DNA of 64,000 bases from NCBI RefSeq assembly GCF_000004075.3, contig NC_026660.2, forward strand, positions 4,712,001 to 4,776,000, read 5' to 3'. The DNA is from Cucumis sativus. Lineage: Eukaryota; Streptophyta; Magnoliopsida; Cucurbitales; Cucurbitaceae. A program made the position numbers and the translations under genes. How positions within the stretch are numbered: position 1 is the first letter of the stretch; every line of letters starts with the position of its first letter. Shown here in pieces: positions 13,201-26,511 of this stretch. The notes under the pieces were generated by a model. The model was given only the letters and a program-made list of their open reading frames with translations. It was not told where the DNA came from and searched no databases.

Positions 13201-15131
13201 TGAAACTGCAAGCAATGTGGTCAACATTGAGGAATTTTTAATGGAAAAAATGAACAAGGATCTTCCTCCAGTCGAACTAGAGGAGCCATTTTGCTGGCAG
13301 GCTTACAATTATGCCAAGGTAAACTCTTTTATACTATTGAGAATTATAACATTTCTTTGCTGAAAGTTTGAAGTTAGTTCTTTTTTTTCTAAACAGAGTT
13401 CGAAGTTAAATCTTATCATAAAGTAACCATGCTTGCATTCTCCTGTTACGTTGAATGACGTTGTGTTTCCTATCATTATCATTTACTTTGGAATCCATGG
13501 CATGAAACCTTCTGCATCTTGTTCTTGCCTTTAGATCATATTAAAAATTCAAGGCATCAGAAAATGATTTTTATATAATTATCTTCTTGTGTATAAGTGA
13601 AATGTCCAACCAATCTGTGCTTGTCTGATGGTATGTTGGAATTTTTTGTCTACCTACATGGAAATTCTGCTGAGAAGGAAGGTGCTCTTTTTCTTTTGTT
13701 ATTTCTCATGTGTTTAAAGGCAATGCATGTTCCATAACCTATTTGTAGGATTAATGATGGGTTGGCTGGTTCCGATTTGAAATATAGTTTATAGCAGGTT
13801 GTCTGAAACACTTTTTCTGTTGATTCTGATCTCAGGTATCGTTCAAGATTTTAGGGGCATCGTTATCAGGAATATCTGTTGATCCTAAATCTGTGAGTTT
13901 CTGATCCCGCTTTGCAAATCTCATTCTGGTTTATTAAGCTAGGCCACATGTAGTTCCAGCACTCGTGTGATGGATCAGACTGTTGAATGCATGTATCTAC
14001 CAATACGTATATATGTTAAACTAGTATGATTTTAGATGTAGGTTGACGCACATGGAGTTGTTTTAGGGTGCATAAAGCTTGCTTCCCAGATTTATTCCAC
14101 CCGTTCTTAAGTACATTTTCAGCATTTTCTGATAGCCACATCACATGTTTATATTTGTTGAATCTCTATTCATTTTTGTTCGTGGCATTCTAATTCAACT
14201 ACACCATAAGGTTACCAAACAACGGAAGTACAGTTACTTTTCTCCTCAACGTTCTCTGGTTGTGGTGACAAAAATTTTCTGCAATTATTTGCTGAGTTTT
14301 ATTTTGCTTGGTTGGAGTCCTTTTCTGTAGGGTTACTACTGCTTGTGGGCCTTGTTTCTTTTATATGCCCTTTATTCTTCGTTTTTTCTTAATCAGTGCT
14401 GGTCTTCTATAAAAATAGAAGGAAAAAAAACTTTCCTCCCCTTAGATTTAGTTGAGTTGTAAAATGGTTTTTTCTTCATCTTCAATCTTCAATCTTCAAT
14501 CTTCAATCTTCCTCCTGTTACGACTCTTATAATTTCTTGACATCCATTTTGCCTCTCCAATAATGCCCCCAATATTTACTCTTGAACGAAGATCTTCCCC
14601 TTTTTTGCACACGAATTAGCTTATTTTCTGTTTGTCTTTTATACCATATGGAACTGAAAATAATATATGTTCCTAAACTCTTCAAATTTTTCTGCTCGTT
14701 CAGGTTAGCATTTATCCAGCTGTTAAAGCTCCAGTTGAATTTTCAACCCAGGTTTGTAATTTTACCATGGCGGGCTTTTGTTTTCTTTTTGTTTTCGTTT
14801 TCATATGGCAATATAATAATAATAATAATATTAAAAAAAAAGAAAAAAGAAAACCCGGAATACCTTCTTTTCTCTGTTCTACAACTCAACGTATAAGCTT
14901 CCATCACACAGCACTTTAAACGTGCAAAGCTAAATTTTTTTCCCCTATAATGAAATGAAAAGCACTTCTTGTCTGTTTGCTATAATATTGTCGGGTTCCT
15001 GTTTATTAAGTTTGTAAAAACATTTGTTAACCTATTCATTTAATTCTTGAAATGCACAGGTTACCTCAGGGGATTACATTTTGTGGAACACCTTGGATAA
15101 GTGCCCGTCTGTTGCCTCAGAAACAATATAG
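10272..15131 (+). CDS. AP5M: AP-5 complex subunit mu
   Basis: Eight exons join in frame: 10272-10339, 10673-10819, 11615-11923, 12021-12301, 12423-13318, 13836-13892, 14704-14751, 15060-15131, giving 625 residues. The N-terminus (MPDGCGIRAIWIFSNFDAV) and RRFPVVERRW match plant AP-5 mu. The N-terminal longin-like part is followed by a serine-rich linker (about residues 190-260) and a mu-homology domain from about residue 270 to the end, read mostly from the long fifth exon. AP-5 is the fifth heterotetrameric adaptor, acting on late endosomes with the spatacsin/spastizin proteins rather than clathrin. The mu chain is expected to recognise cargo. The last exon is only 24 codons; its reading VTSGDYILWNTLDKCPS fits the family C-terminus. 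No damage is visible. Confidence 0.92.
10979..11405 (+). repeat. Degenerate ~125-bp tandem repeat in AP5M intron 2
   Basis: Four diverged units begin near 10979, 11100, 11228 and 11358. Each opens with a form of CTTTGTCATCATTAAGTGTG and contains a form of GTAGATTTGCTGGTG.C..CTGGTTTCA. The last unit is partial, and a tail fragment precedes the first. The spacing is 121, 128 and 130 bases. All lies between exons 2 and 3 of AP5M. Confidence 0.75.
14480..14510 (+). repeat. CTTCAAT microsatellite in AP5M intron 6
   Basis: A seven-base unit CTTCAAT is repeated about four times without interruption. It is intronic and unlikely to affect coding. Confidence 0.85.
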
Positions 15132-15774
15132 CTGGTACATGCCACTCTATTACACAGTTCTAGTGATTTTAGGTGGCGACCAGTCTATTTCGGTTCCGTT
15201 ATTTCTCCACTTTACTGTTACGAAAATCTTCCATGTTTGTGCTAATAGGGACATGTATATTCTTGTTGAATTACACCATTTGTTATTTGTCACACCAGTC
15301 AATGAACAATTCCCCGCAGCAGAATTCTGTGGGTATATCTTTCCGGTGAGCAGAATTTTGCACTCATCACTTTGTAGTCTTTGTTACACAATTCTCGTTT
15401 GCACTTTATTTAAAATTTATTTCACCGAAACGTGCACAATGTAATTAGGGGGTCCAAATAGATGTCTTGCTTTGTTGAAGGCCCTGGGCTTTTGACTTTT
15501 GAGATGCATACTAGAATGGTTTTAGCATTAGTGCACCAATATGAGTTCTAGAAAACACCGATTCTTGCGTTAGGTTACTATTCATTTTTGTGGTATTCTG
15601 AATTGTTATTGCATTCTCTTATCTATCTTGATAGAAAAATTTATGCTCTTGAAAAAGAGATGACCCAATTCATCGTCGGAGTTGGGCTGAAAGAGCTGAT
15701 TCCAATCGGTCAGTGTTTGAAATTAAGTATAGTTGCAACTTTAGTAATTAAATTCAAATTAATAAGTATATAGT

Positions 15775-15990
15775 ACAATTTTAAAAAATTTATAAATATA
15801 ACAAAATTTGTCAAAATCTATCAATAATATAAGTCTATCACTGATAGACAATGTTACAAATATTGTTTCATCACTGACATGCTATATGAAGTTTATCAGC
15901 GATACAAGTCTATCGGTATAATTTTGCTATATTTGTAATTTATAGTTTTACTATATTTGTAATTTTTTTAAAATTTTGCTATATCTTTAA
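15775..15990. mobile_element. Diverged copy of the TAGCAAAAT/CTATCA foldback family
   Basis: The words AAATATAACAAAATTTG, AAAATCTATCAATAATA and CTATCACTGATAGAC occur in the order seen in the better copies elsewhere in the window, ending with TTTGCTATATTTGTAA. CTATCACTGATAG is itself a perfect palindrome. Ends are not defined. Confidence 0.45.
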
Positions 15991-16660
15991 TTATTATTGT
16001 TAAAATAGTCCTCCATTCCAATGAGAAAGGCAAAATTACTACTTTACCCCAATTTATTTATAGGTTTTTAAATTCTACAACAAATCCATTTGTCATTTGT
16101 CATTTTTTTTAATAAGAAATGATATTGGCTATTAGGCGTTCTCTTTTTCTTTTAAAAATATGATGGGAAATTTATTTAAAAAGAAAAGAAAGAAGATAGA
16201 TTGTATGATTTGGGTCATGTCATGCACATAAGCTAATGATTACATAAGAACATCAAAATCATTGTGCTGAATATTTGTTTATGTTAATTGATTTAATTGT
16301 TAATTTGTTGATTTGAAGGTGCAGCTGCTTGTACCGATCTCATTATCAGTGCATGCAGAGGAACTTTTTGGTACTCTCTAATTGCACTTGTCTGCCTGGA
16401 TGGTCACCACACAATCAGCCTATCCGCCTTTCGTAAGGTACTCCTTAGTACCCTCCATATCCTCTCTATCAAATCCTACCTTACACCTCCCTAGAGAGAG
16501 AGACGTTCTTATATCATACAATTATTAAAAAAGAAAAAAATGGTTTTCAAGTGTCAAAATGTTCATTTTTAGTCTCAAAGCTTTGAATTTTTGGTTTCAA
16601 TTTAGTTAGGTTTTAAAATTTTGCAATTTTGTCACCAGTTTTTATTTTAGATTCACGAAT

Positions 16661-16845
16661 TTTTGGGACATTTTTTTAAAATATCAAAATAAATTAAAAT
16701 ATTTACAAGTTATAGACAAATTTTGGATTCCGTCATTTTCTATCACAATAACATGTTCTATCAATATGCTAATTTTCTATAACCAATTTAATATAGGTTA
16801 TAAATGTTTTGTAAAATTTACTATTTTTAAAGGTTCTTCTAAATT
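16661..16845. mobile_element. Foldback (MITE-like) element copy A
   Basis: The left end GGGACATTTTTTTAAAATA and the block AAATTAAAATATTTACAAG are mirrored by GTAAAATTTACTATTTTTA on the right, preceded by ATAAATGTTTTGTAA, as expected of long terminal inverted repeats. The left and centre blocks recur at 49533 and 61676. No coding sequence is present, so it would be non-autonomous. Confidence 0.5.
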
Positions 16846-17415
16846 TTTTCATTAAATGTGTACGGTTTGTATTTCATTTTAAGATCTATCAGTTAATTTA
16901 AATAAAAGGTTGACACAAAATTGAAAATAAACTTACAGATTAGAGATAAAAAAAAAAACTTACTTTTCTAGGAAGTATATGAAGTTCTATGAAAAAATGT
17001 CGATTTAAGTTTGGAAGGAAAATCGATCTAAATCAACTTTTAAAAAAAGATCTAAATTAAAACATTACCATGATTAAATGCATTTGTTTTTATTTTAATA
17101 AAAAAAATGATTTCAAGTTTAAGTGTTGTTTTGGTCCTGCACTTTCATAGTTCTTTATGGTTCCCAAACTTTCAAATGATATGTTCCAGTGTTTGTATAT
17201 TGTATAAAAACCATTCTTATCCTTTAATAAGTATTATTTTGTTAATCATTTTAACTAAAATGTAATGTGCTTTGTGTAAAGTAAGTATAGATTTATTTTT
17301 AGTTTGTAATGATTGTTTTGGGAACCAATTTAAATTGTGTTAATTGGAATAAAATACCTATGCAAGTTCAGGCCAAAATTTCCTTTGAACTTTTTTTTTC
17401 TATCTATGATTAATG

Positions 17416-17419
<4 letters not shown>

Positions 17420-17449
<30 letters not shown>
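17420..17449. repeat. TA microsatellite
   Basis: An uninterrupted run of about fifteen TA units. Confidence 0.9.
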
Positions 17450-17451
<2 letters not shown>

Positions 17452-19913
17452 GCAAGTACCCAATAACAGTTTAAAGATATTTTTAAAGAATGGTAGTAAT
17501 ATCAAAATCTATTGATAATAAATTTAGCTAACAGAAATCTACAGGTGATGTTCTTTTTTTTTAAAAAAATATATTTACTGATATCTTGAGTCTAATTTCT
17601 ATTTTAAAAAGGCACATTTATAGTTTTTTGAAAATTTAATATGTTTCAAGAGGAGAGAGATGGAATTGATAGACTTTCTTATTCTCAAGTTGAGAGGACA
17701 GGGAGTAATCATTAGCGTTACTCTAAAGAATCTTATTTGTTACATTAAGAACCTAAAAAGAAAAAGGCATTTTTAGAGTTCCAAGATGTCGGCAAACGCC
17801 ACATTAAATATTGAACAACCACGCTTTTCTATGTTAAATTTTCATAGGAAACTGAGAACAAATCTAAATTGGGGTTTGAGTTGGGACTTCTTTCAATAAT
17901 GCTTAAACAAAAAATGGGTGGATTTTGTACCAAGAGCAAACATTCTTAAACTCCATGAGTACCAAAAATGAAAAAGAACTATGATTTAATAATTTAATGA
18001 GATGTATAAAGATGGTTATAATTTAAACTATAGTTGGGTTTTTTTTTCTTTTAAAATAGAATGCATAGAGATAAATTTAAATTGAATGTTGGTTTATGAT
18101 TTAAATTGATACAATTTCTAACTTCAGTGTTATAACCCTAAATGATGTTTGCCCTAAAAAGTAATTAAACTTTTGTGGAGAAGGGCAGAGGGTTTGGAAC
18201 AGAGGGAACATGATGCCCTCCATGCTTACAACTCCATGCCTCACTCTCTCTTTATATTATAATGTTACTTTCCATATGGCTTCTTGTCACAAGACGGGGC
18301 GGGGAGAAGCTTCTCTCTTTCTCTCTCTTTCTCTCTCTAGGGCTATTGTGGGCCTAATAGGGCTTTGAGAAGCAATTGGTTTTCCCTTTCGCTCTCTCTC
18401 TATTTCTAAGCCTTTCTGGGTCCACTAAAATGGGCCCCACAAAACACCACAAAATGACACCATCTTTATGTCAGCAGCTTAGTGAACAGGATGCTTGAAA
18501 GCTTACACTAATCTAACAATTGTTTCACTAAAAATTTTGAGGACGAAAATCAACTATTGGGTAATAGTTTCACCCTATTAGTAAGACTGCTTCTTAGAAA
18601 AACCAGAAGATAATGTATCTGAGAAAAATAGCTGCAAATTTGTAAGTTTAAGATTGCAACGTTTATCGAAGTTTGAGGTCCACTTCAAATAAAATAATGA
18701 AACAACACAATAAGTTTTTGAGAGTAAAGTTTAAGTTCCACAAATTTGGTATCTGACTAAGCGCGACAGCTGAGAATAGGTAGACCTAGCCCTGTTTGTA
18801 CCGTCCAACATTTTAAACTTAATTTATTAGTGTGTGAATAATCTTATAATAAAGTAACTTAATTAGACAGTGAATAATGTGGAAGGTTATATATATATAC
18901 ATATATAGTGGATATAGCATGGTCCTGATGAGTATAAATAGGTTGGTCCATGTATCCTTGGGGTTGAATGTTCCCAAGCAAAGCATTCACGTGAAAGGAT
19001 TTTGAACCATAGCCTTACCCTCATTATGGGGGAAAGATTCTCATCATCAATGCAAAAATGTTCTTTGGCTTTGTAATCTTTGTCCATATTCTACTCTAAT
19101 ATCCTTCTTTCAAATACCCAATATACACTGTCGGATTCCCTCCTTAGTTTTCTGTGGTGTATTATAAAGGTGGGAAAACCACCCATTTCTTTCTCCAATA
19201 GGAGTTCAAGGTGCTACCTGTCATGATTATCAGATAAATCTGAGATCATGAAAGTAGAATTTAGAGTGAACATTTTGTTTTTTTATTTTGTTAAAACTTT
19301 TTTATTGAACTTTCGGTCTAATTAGAACTTTAAATTTTCAATTTTATATTTGACAGTGTTACACATTTTTAAAGAAAATATCGAATAAGTTGAGAATACA
19401 TATTAGTAAAGATAATAAAATCTTCATCTATGCAACTGTTTTCACTTAGGCTATAAATCAAGTGAGAATGTCATAAATGAGAATTTGAAATATAGATGTT
19501 TAATGGTTGTTATTAATTAGTTCAAATTATAAGAGTGCGTAACTTATAAGAACTCATGATCTTGGAAAAGGGGTATTCATAGAGATGTTGCAATTTAAGA
19601 AATAAGCTTAGAAAAGCAATATTTTAAGCAAAAAATAAATACGAAGGAAACAAATGCAGTATATAATTAAAACCACAAAAAAAAAATGAAATAGAAAACT
19701 TGTGTTTTGACTAAAAGATGTGCATAAAATACCAAATATGGGTCTTAAATTTGACTCGCAAGAGAGATTTTGGTTGGTTATACGTTAAAAATATATAAAT
19801 GAACATAAGAGATAGAAAATCAGTACATTTTCTTGTTTTCTGGAAGAATGAAAAAACAGTACATATTAATCATTGGTTGTAAGAAAAAGGCAGAACGTGA
19901 AACTCCAATATAT

Positions 19914-19950
19914 ACACACACACACACACACATACATGTGTGTGTATATA
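19914..19950. repeat. CA/TG microsatellite pair
   Basis: About ten ACAC units are followed after a short spacer by TGTGTGTGTATATATG. The two runs are complementary, so a hairpin could form. Confidence 0.8.
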
Positions 19951-21294
19951 TGTTAATAGCAAGAAAATAGGTGAAATTAGAGAGAGAGAGGGGGGGTCAG
20001 GGTGTTGATGGCCTTACAAAGCCCAAGGGATAAGGGCCCTTCCCAAAAGTCACACCAAAATCATACATCTTTGCGTGGTGTCATTGATTTAGATTCTCAT
20101 TTCTTTAAAAAAAATTACACATACCAAACACACACACATATATAAACACAATTTGGCGTGTTTTGAGAGAAGAGAATTGCATGGTTTTCTTAATTTCGAG
20201 ATAGATTTTGCTATTTGTTTTTTTCTTTTCTAGGAAGCCTCAAGGTCTTGTGGGTATAATATGCCTTATATTTAGAGAGAGAGAGAGAGAGAGCATTGTA
20301 TTATTGTATGTTGAAGTTATAGGGTAATATCCTAAATTTCTATGTGTTGGGGGGGAGGGATTATTGCCAGCTAGATTATTCAATGATGTGACTACCTCTC
20401 TTAATAATCATTAGATGTCATGGCCACCCTTTCAATATTTCTTCTTTCCATTATGCTAATTCCTAAACTGTTAAGTCATACTCTATATTGTTTTTCTCAG
20501 TGTGAGAACACCAACATTTTAATAATACTCATTTCCAATGTTTTCTTTTTTCCTTTTACATTACCCACTATAATTTTCATTATTTATCATACATTAACAT
20601 ACATTTTAATTTTATTTACCTTTTCATATTTCTAAATATACTATTGGGGAGTTAAATTGAGAAATGGATTTAGGCATGCAAGATTGTGGGCACCAATAAT
20701 GTAAATTAAAATCTCACACTGAGTTGTGATATCTTTGGTTTGCCCTTTCAAAATCTTTCTCCATCCAACAATGTAATCATCATCAACATACATCCATAGC
20801 TTCTTGTTTTTGTCGTTTCCCTTCTCCCATTTAGACTCTCTCTATCTTTTTTATATCACCAAAATTTAATTCATTTTTAGAGAAATTCTCACAAATTTAA
20901 AAGAAAAAAAAAACAAATATATATTCATCTAAATCTTATTTAGAATGTTAGATAACAATTTAAATCACTTGAACCGTATATATATATAATATAACTCTAC
21001 TGTTTTAAGCAACAAAACAAAACCAAAGTATATCGAAAATATTCGTAAGATATTATCATAATTCGAAACATAAATATAAGATCAAGTGACATTTTCAAAA
21101 TACGTCTTTTTAATCACTCAAATTAATTAAATTCAATTATAATTTTTATACCATCAAAATTGAGTGAGAAGAATTAAAAACATGATTCCGACCGTCAGTT
21201 TTGAACATAATGTCTCGAAAAACTAATTTTAGCCCTAAATCTAGGGCACCGTGGTGTGTGTATTGACCTATCTCTATAATATAGTTGTTAGAGG

Positions 21295-21296
<2 letters not shown>

Positions 21297-21327
<31 letters not shown>
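21297..21327. repeat. TA microsatellite
   Basis: An uninterrupted run of about fifteen TA units. Confidence 0.9.
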
Positions 21328-21329
<2 letters not shown>

Positions 21330-22159
21330 CCTCAAATGTGTGTTTAAATTTGATATCATTTGATGCAACAATATAATATATATAGTAGAGATGTATAGTG
21401 TCCCCATCTTGTAGCACGCCCCCAATATCCAATTCCAATTAGTACTTAACACAAATCTATATTTTAATTCGAAACCTTACGGCTTACAATATCAAGTAAT
21501 TAAATATTGACATGTGAGTTTCTTAAAAGCTCATTTCCTTATTGGTCGATATCACCCCTAATTGGAAAAAAAGGGATAAAAGTGCTTCCTTTTAAGCTTA
21601 AGATGCTACCTACGATTACGGACACCTTGGGAGATTTAATTTTATGTCTTATGGGAGAATTTACAGGGCTAATAAATTTCTTTCCATTGATGAATGCTTT
21701 TTAAAATTCAAGAACATGTCAGATGACAAATTAAAAAAAAAAATCTTTAAACATTTTAAAATTTGAGACAATTGATAAAACATTTCGACATTATTTTGAA
21801 AGTTGAGGAATCTATTTGACAACTTTTGAAAGTCGTACAAAGTAATAAATAGAAATTGAAAAGTTTATGAAATTAAAGTTGTAACTAATTTAGTTTGGAA
21901 ACACATGAAATGGTGCTAGCAAGTTTGCAAATTGCAACCTTAGTCACAAATGAGCATGCATTATCTAGGCTTTTTAGATTTTGATGGGATCGATAAACTG
22001 TATCTAAATTTTGTTATTTTTACAAATAATTTTACATTAATTGGATATTAAATATTTAGTAGGAGATGAGTATATCTCCAAATTGCATGCATGCATGGAT
22101 GTGTTTGAATTACATTCTTAAACTTTAAAAGTGTATAGTAGGGAGGTGTGTATGTGGGG

Positions 22160-22500
22160 TGGGTGGGTTGCTGTAGTAGTTAGAATGGAGGAGTGTTTAA
22201 GGCGTGCAAAACCCAAATCCATATATGGCGGCTATAGCTATCACCTTGAACTTTGCTTAATAAAACGCTGTGTGCCGATTTGTCGCACACACTAAACCAT
22301 ACAAACATATAGCATTAACTGTGGGGACGACTTGTCGAATTGCTAAAAGACAAAACAGAGAGGGCCCTCTCTTCTTCTGTGGGTCCCGCATAAAGTTTAG
22401 CTGTTTCGGACACACGTCGGATGTGGTCCCCACTTATGGTGGGTTGTCGGCACATGCCACATCCCCTCCCGATTTGTGGGTCCCTTTTCATACACTTTTT
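22160..22500. other. GC-richer island with repeated GGGTCC words
   Basis: This stretch is much richer in G and C than its surroundings and carries GGTCCC, GTCCCC and GGGTCCC words, plus a small inverted repeat TGTGTGCCGATTTGTCGCACA at about 22270-22291. No supported protein is encoded. It could be a promoter or a non-coding transcript; I cannot tell which. Confidence 0.35.
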
Positions 22501-23326
22501 TTTTTTTTTTTTTTCTTATAAAATTTTCACAAACCAAAATAAATAACTTTCATTTTTGGGTGTGCTATGGGACCCCTTTCCAAATAAATAAATCAATTTA
22601 TATTAAACAATTTTTTTTTTTAAAAAAAAATTGTATTGGAAGGTAGATTTGAGAAAAGAAAAGGATTTTTTGAATGAAAAGATTTGGGGTAAAAAGTGAG
22701 AGTTTGTGTTTTAAGATTTAGTGTTTCTTTGGCTTAGACTTTTTAAGAAAAAGATTGATAACCAAAAGTAGTTTTTAGTCGTTGACCACTTTTTGAAAGA
22801 AAGGAAAAAAGAGGGGAAAACAATATTATTATATATGTTTTTTTTTCCTTAAAAAAAGTTCACTAAATATTTCACATTATCTATATAGGTTAAAATTAAC
22901 ATAATATGGTTTTTAAGATAGATATTTAATGTGCATCATACAAGCTTTCTTTTAGATTGAAAATGAATCACAATTAATTTTAATTTCAAGTAGAAGTGGT
23001 TTGGGGTTGGAGTAAGAATTTGAGAAGAAGAAAGGGAGTTTAGGGGCATTTGAGTTTGGTGGGTGCGCATGCAAGTTCAAATTTAAAATAGGTTTGCAAT
23101 TCTTTTTTGGGTCATAATGGAAGATGCCACACCCACACCCACACCCCCATCTCACCTATTCATCACTCCATACACATTTTTGCATCATTCCCCCAAACCT
23201 AACCCAATTTCCCCCAACAATAATATTCTTAATATCACTATTAGTTTTTTTTTTTATAACATTTAATTAATATCTCTTTCGAGAAAACATTGTTGCGTGA
23301 GTTTTTGAATAATGCATAACCTTTAT

Positions 23327-23640
23327 GCTCTTATACCATGTTAGATCGTTAACTTAAATAAGTTGATATGTGAATCTTACATTTAGTATTATATCCATAT
23401 ATCTAACCTTGTATTTTCTCTCATGTACATACTATGATCCCTCTATACATCATACTCTATCTCGATTAAACTTTAAGAAATGATCATTGGTAAAGTGTCT
23501 TGTAGCATATGTAACCGACAAGAAGTAAGTCATGAGCCACGCGAAAAACCCATTTGTTTCTCTTGAATTCCTTCTCAATGATCTCTCTCAGTCAAAGGTC
23601 TTTGTATTTGTATTCTATGTCTGTTATAAAATCAACCATC
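23327..23640 (-). mobile_element. Retroelement LTR end with tRNA-Met primer-binding site
   Basis: Read on the minus strand, ATCTAACA is followed immediately by TGGTATAAGAGC (plus coordinates 23338-23327), one base off TGGTATCAGAGC. That sequence is the primer-binding site complementary to initiator tRNA-Met in many plant Copia-type elements. The plus strand starts TGTTAGATCG at 23339, as an inverted LTR end would. The LTR would extend rightwards; its other end was not located, and no gag or pol coding region remains to the left. Confidence 0.5.
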
Positions 23641-23996
23641 AAAGATAAACAATTTTTTCAAAAAAACTAAACAATAGATAATCAAACACAAAAATTTACA
23701 TGGTTCACTAATAGTGCGCATGTCATCTACATTCACAATCAGATGTTCGGTTTCATATTACAATTGACACACTTCTTAGGTCAAAAGGCTTATTCAATGC
23801 ACTCATCTCCCAAGGTAAAAAACATCTACAAGGCAACAGTACTCTCAAAGATTGATTATTTATGGCGTAAATATGTTATATATAACAATAATTAGGGTAA
23901 GAGGGAGAAGAAGGTTGTTTTTATTTGAAAGGAAGAGTGGTTTTGATGATGGTGAAGAGAACCAAATGAATTATTGATCTAATCTTTGTTGTGTGC

Positions 23997-24016
23997 TCTC
24001 TCTCTCTCTCTCTCTA
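23997..24016. repeat. CT microsatellite
   Basis: About ten CT units. Confidence 0.85.
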
Positions 24017-24624
24017 TAGTCTTAAATTAAAAGCTAAGAATTAATACGAAAACGAAATGTGAAGTATAGTATCACATTTTTGACGGCACTCAATAATCTT
24101 CTTCTAAAAGCTCTTTCTTTTTCTAGTTTTCTTTTTTCTTTTTTCTCTTCCTCATATACATAATTAAACATATTAATTTCCCAACTTTTTAGAATCATTA
24201 AACTCATTGCTTAATTAATGAAAAATCTCCTCACTTTAATTAATTAACCCATCAATTTTAATTGTTGCCTTTTACTACTAACCCTTCCTTTTTAACCCTA
24301 AATATATCATGTGTGTGTGTGTGTTTTGACCTATTGGATCCTAATTAAATAATGTGATTGTTTTTATGTTTCTCCTTTGGTGGATTTTCTTTACATATAT
24401 ATATAATCAAGAGAGGGGACATGCATTTTGATAATGTTTTTAGGCACGTCTTGCTTTTCTTCTCTTTTTTTTTTCTTTTTTCTTTTCAAATTATTCATAA
24501 ATTTATATTATTTTTGTGACCTTTTTAATTTACTTTTGTTAGGAATAGACAAACATATGTTGTCCCTCTGAACTTAGGTTCCTTTCATGGATTTGTACTG
24601 TTCCTTCATCACCTTGTCTCTCTT

Positions 24625-24625
<1 letters not shown>

Positions 24626-24651
<26 letters not shown>
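24626..24651. repeat. CT microsatellite
   Basis: About thirteen uninterrupted CT units; a low-complexity open frame here is a consequence of the repeat. Confidence 0.85.
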
Positions 24652-24657
<6 letters not shown>

Positions 24658-26511
24658 CAAAAGGCCATACACTTATACTCTATTTCATTATTCATTCTTC
24701 TTTCTTTTGTTCTTTTCCTTTTACTTTAAATCACACACATATATATGTACTAATAATTATTTATGTCTCGTTTCTTATTTTGGACTCTTGATTCTCTACT
24801 ACTACTTGCCTTCTTTATTTACATCTTAACATTTTGTATCCATTGCTAGTTTAAGAGTCTACAATCAATCCGAACATGGTTTCATTGGTATATGCAGTGT
24901 GTTTAATAATCATGAACTAGGTGTGTTTTGAAATTGATTATAGAAAAAATCAATCTAATACTACTCTTTTATTTAGGGCATGTATCAAATAAATAAATTA
25001 GATCATGATTGTATTAATTAAAACTATAAACGATTATATCAATTTAGATCGGCAAATTACAAATTTTTTTAAATTCGTCATGCATGTCATGAATGTCATC
25101 ACATGAGAGAAAAACGAAAAATGTCAAATAGATATACAACAAATCCTTTTGAATAATTTTGTTGGGTTGATTTGAGTGATTCCAAATGAAATCAAGTAAA
25201 ACTATTTATAAATTTAAGTCTAAATTAATCCACTAATAAAATTCTGTAAAAATATATTCTTATATGTATAGAAATAACACTTAAAAAGTGTAAAATCCAA
25301 TATAAAAGACCAAACTTTTAGAAATTAAAATAAAATTTAGGATAAATATCAACTAATAATTGTATAATTTAAACCATGAACTCGAAGGTAGTGTTACTAA
25401 TAATTGTATTAATTTAAACCTTAAATTTTAATAATAAAGACATCAATTTAAACTCGAAAGTTTCATATACATATGTATCAAACAAATCCGTCAACTTTGA
25501 TAAGTGTGTCCAAATAAAACATAATATAGGGTTTAGATTGACATATTTATATAGTTTAGAGAATTTAAATTGATGTGTTTTTTAAAGTTAAAAATTTAAA
25601 TTGATACAATTGTTAGTTTGAGATTGAAATTGATACAACTCCTAAAGTTCATAGTTTAAATTGACGCAAACCCTAAAGTTGAGAGCGGTATAAATTGAAA
25701 TTTAATATTTGATTTGTTTCTATTTTAAATCTTAATTCAATTTTAAATAACACTTTGATAGAAAATGTGTTTCCCTCACATTATATATATACACACATAT
25801 GGAAATCTTAAATTTCAACTTTGTTTTACAACTAGGTGAAAAGTCTCTCTCTCTTAGGGACCAAAAAAAGAGTAGGAATTATACAAACTACTTCTAAAAG
25901 GCAAATTTGATCATTGTTTTGAGACACAAAAACATCAATTAATCTCTATTCTATAACATTATATATTATCAATAATGTTTGGTGTTTGAACATCAATTCT
26001 CATGCAATTTTAATATATAAACCTAGATCCAATTTTCTAGGGCATTGATAGAAAAAAGACCGAATATATGTATATATGATATTATCACATTAATCATCAC
26101 AAATTTTTCCCCTTCCCACAAGTTGCAACAATTAATAAATTTAAAATTTTGTATTCAAAACAAAAATTATGGTTATATCCAATATCATAACTACACATCC
26201 CACATTAAATAATTACAGTGTAAATTAGCTGTTGGATATTACAAAAACATGTTTCTGTTGAGAAATATAATTGAGTTTAGTCCAATTGCCTTTTGATTAG
26301 TGATTAATCCATTTCAAATTAATTAAATTTGGATTAATTAATACTAATCAAGGAAACTTAATGGAGTGATTAGATTAGTTTACACCCTCCACTTTTGATC
26401 TAATATCAATCATGTATATGATGGTTTATGCATTATAGATATAGAAAGAGATTATATTTTTCTGTTTTTGGAGTTAATTTTGAAAAATGAATCAAAATAT
26501 AATCAAATTTT

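Larger units (their letters stand above)
15132..26426. other. Long gene-poor intergenic region
   Basis: About 11 kb between AP5M and the SAMDC promoter hold no gene that I can support. The open frames are short, low-complexity and without recognisable domains. The contents are AT-rich DNA, TA, CT, CA and GA microsatellites, foldback-element copies (near 15775-15985 and 16661-16845), a retroelement junction (23327 onward), recurring words of the form AAATTGATACAA (25380-25700), and a few GC-richer islands (16313-16440, 18170-18480, 22160-22490) that could be cryptic promoters or non-coding transcripts. Confidence 0.6.

Noticed and set aside
15052..15444. 130-codon plus-strand frame after the AP5M gene
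   Set aside because: Its start overlaps the last AP5M exon in a different frame, and the rest has no recognisable composition or domain.
18887..19087. 66-codon minus-strand frame and nearby TATAAATAGG considered as a microRNA gene
   Set aside because: No known plant microRNA sequence and no convincing long hairpin arm pairing by eye.
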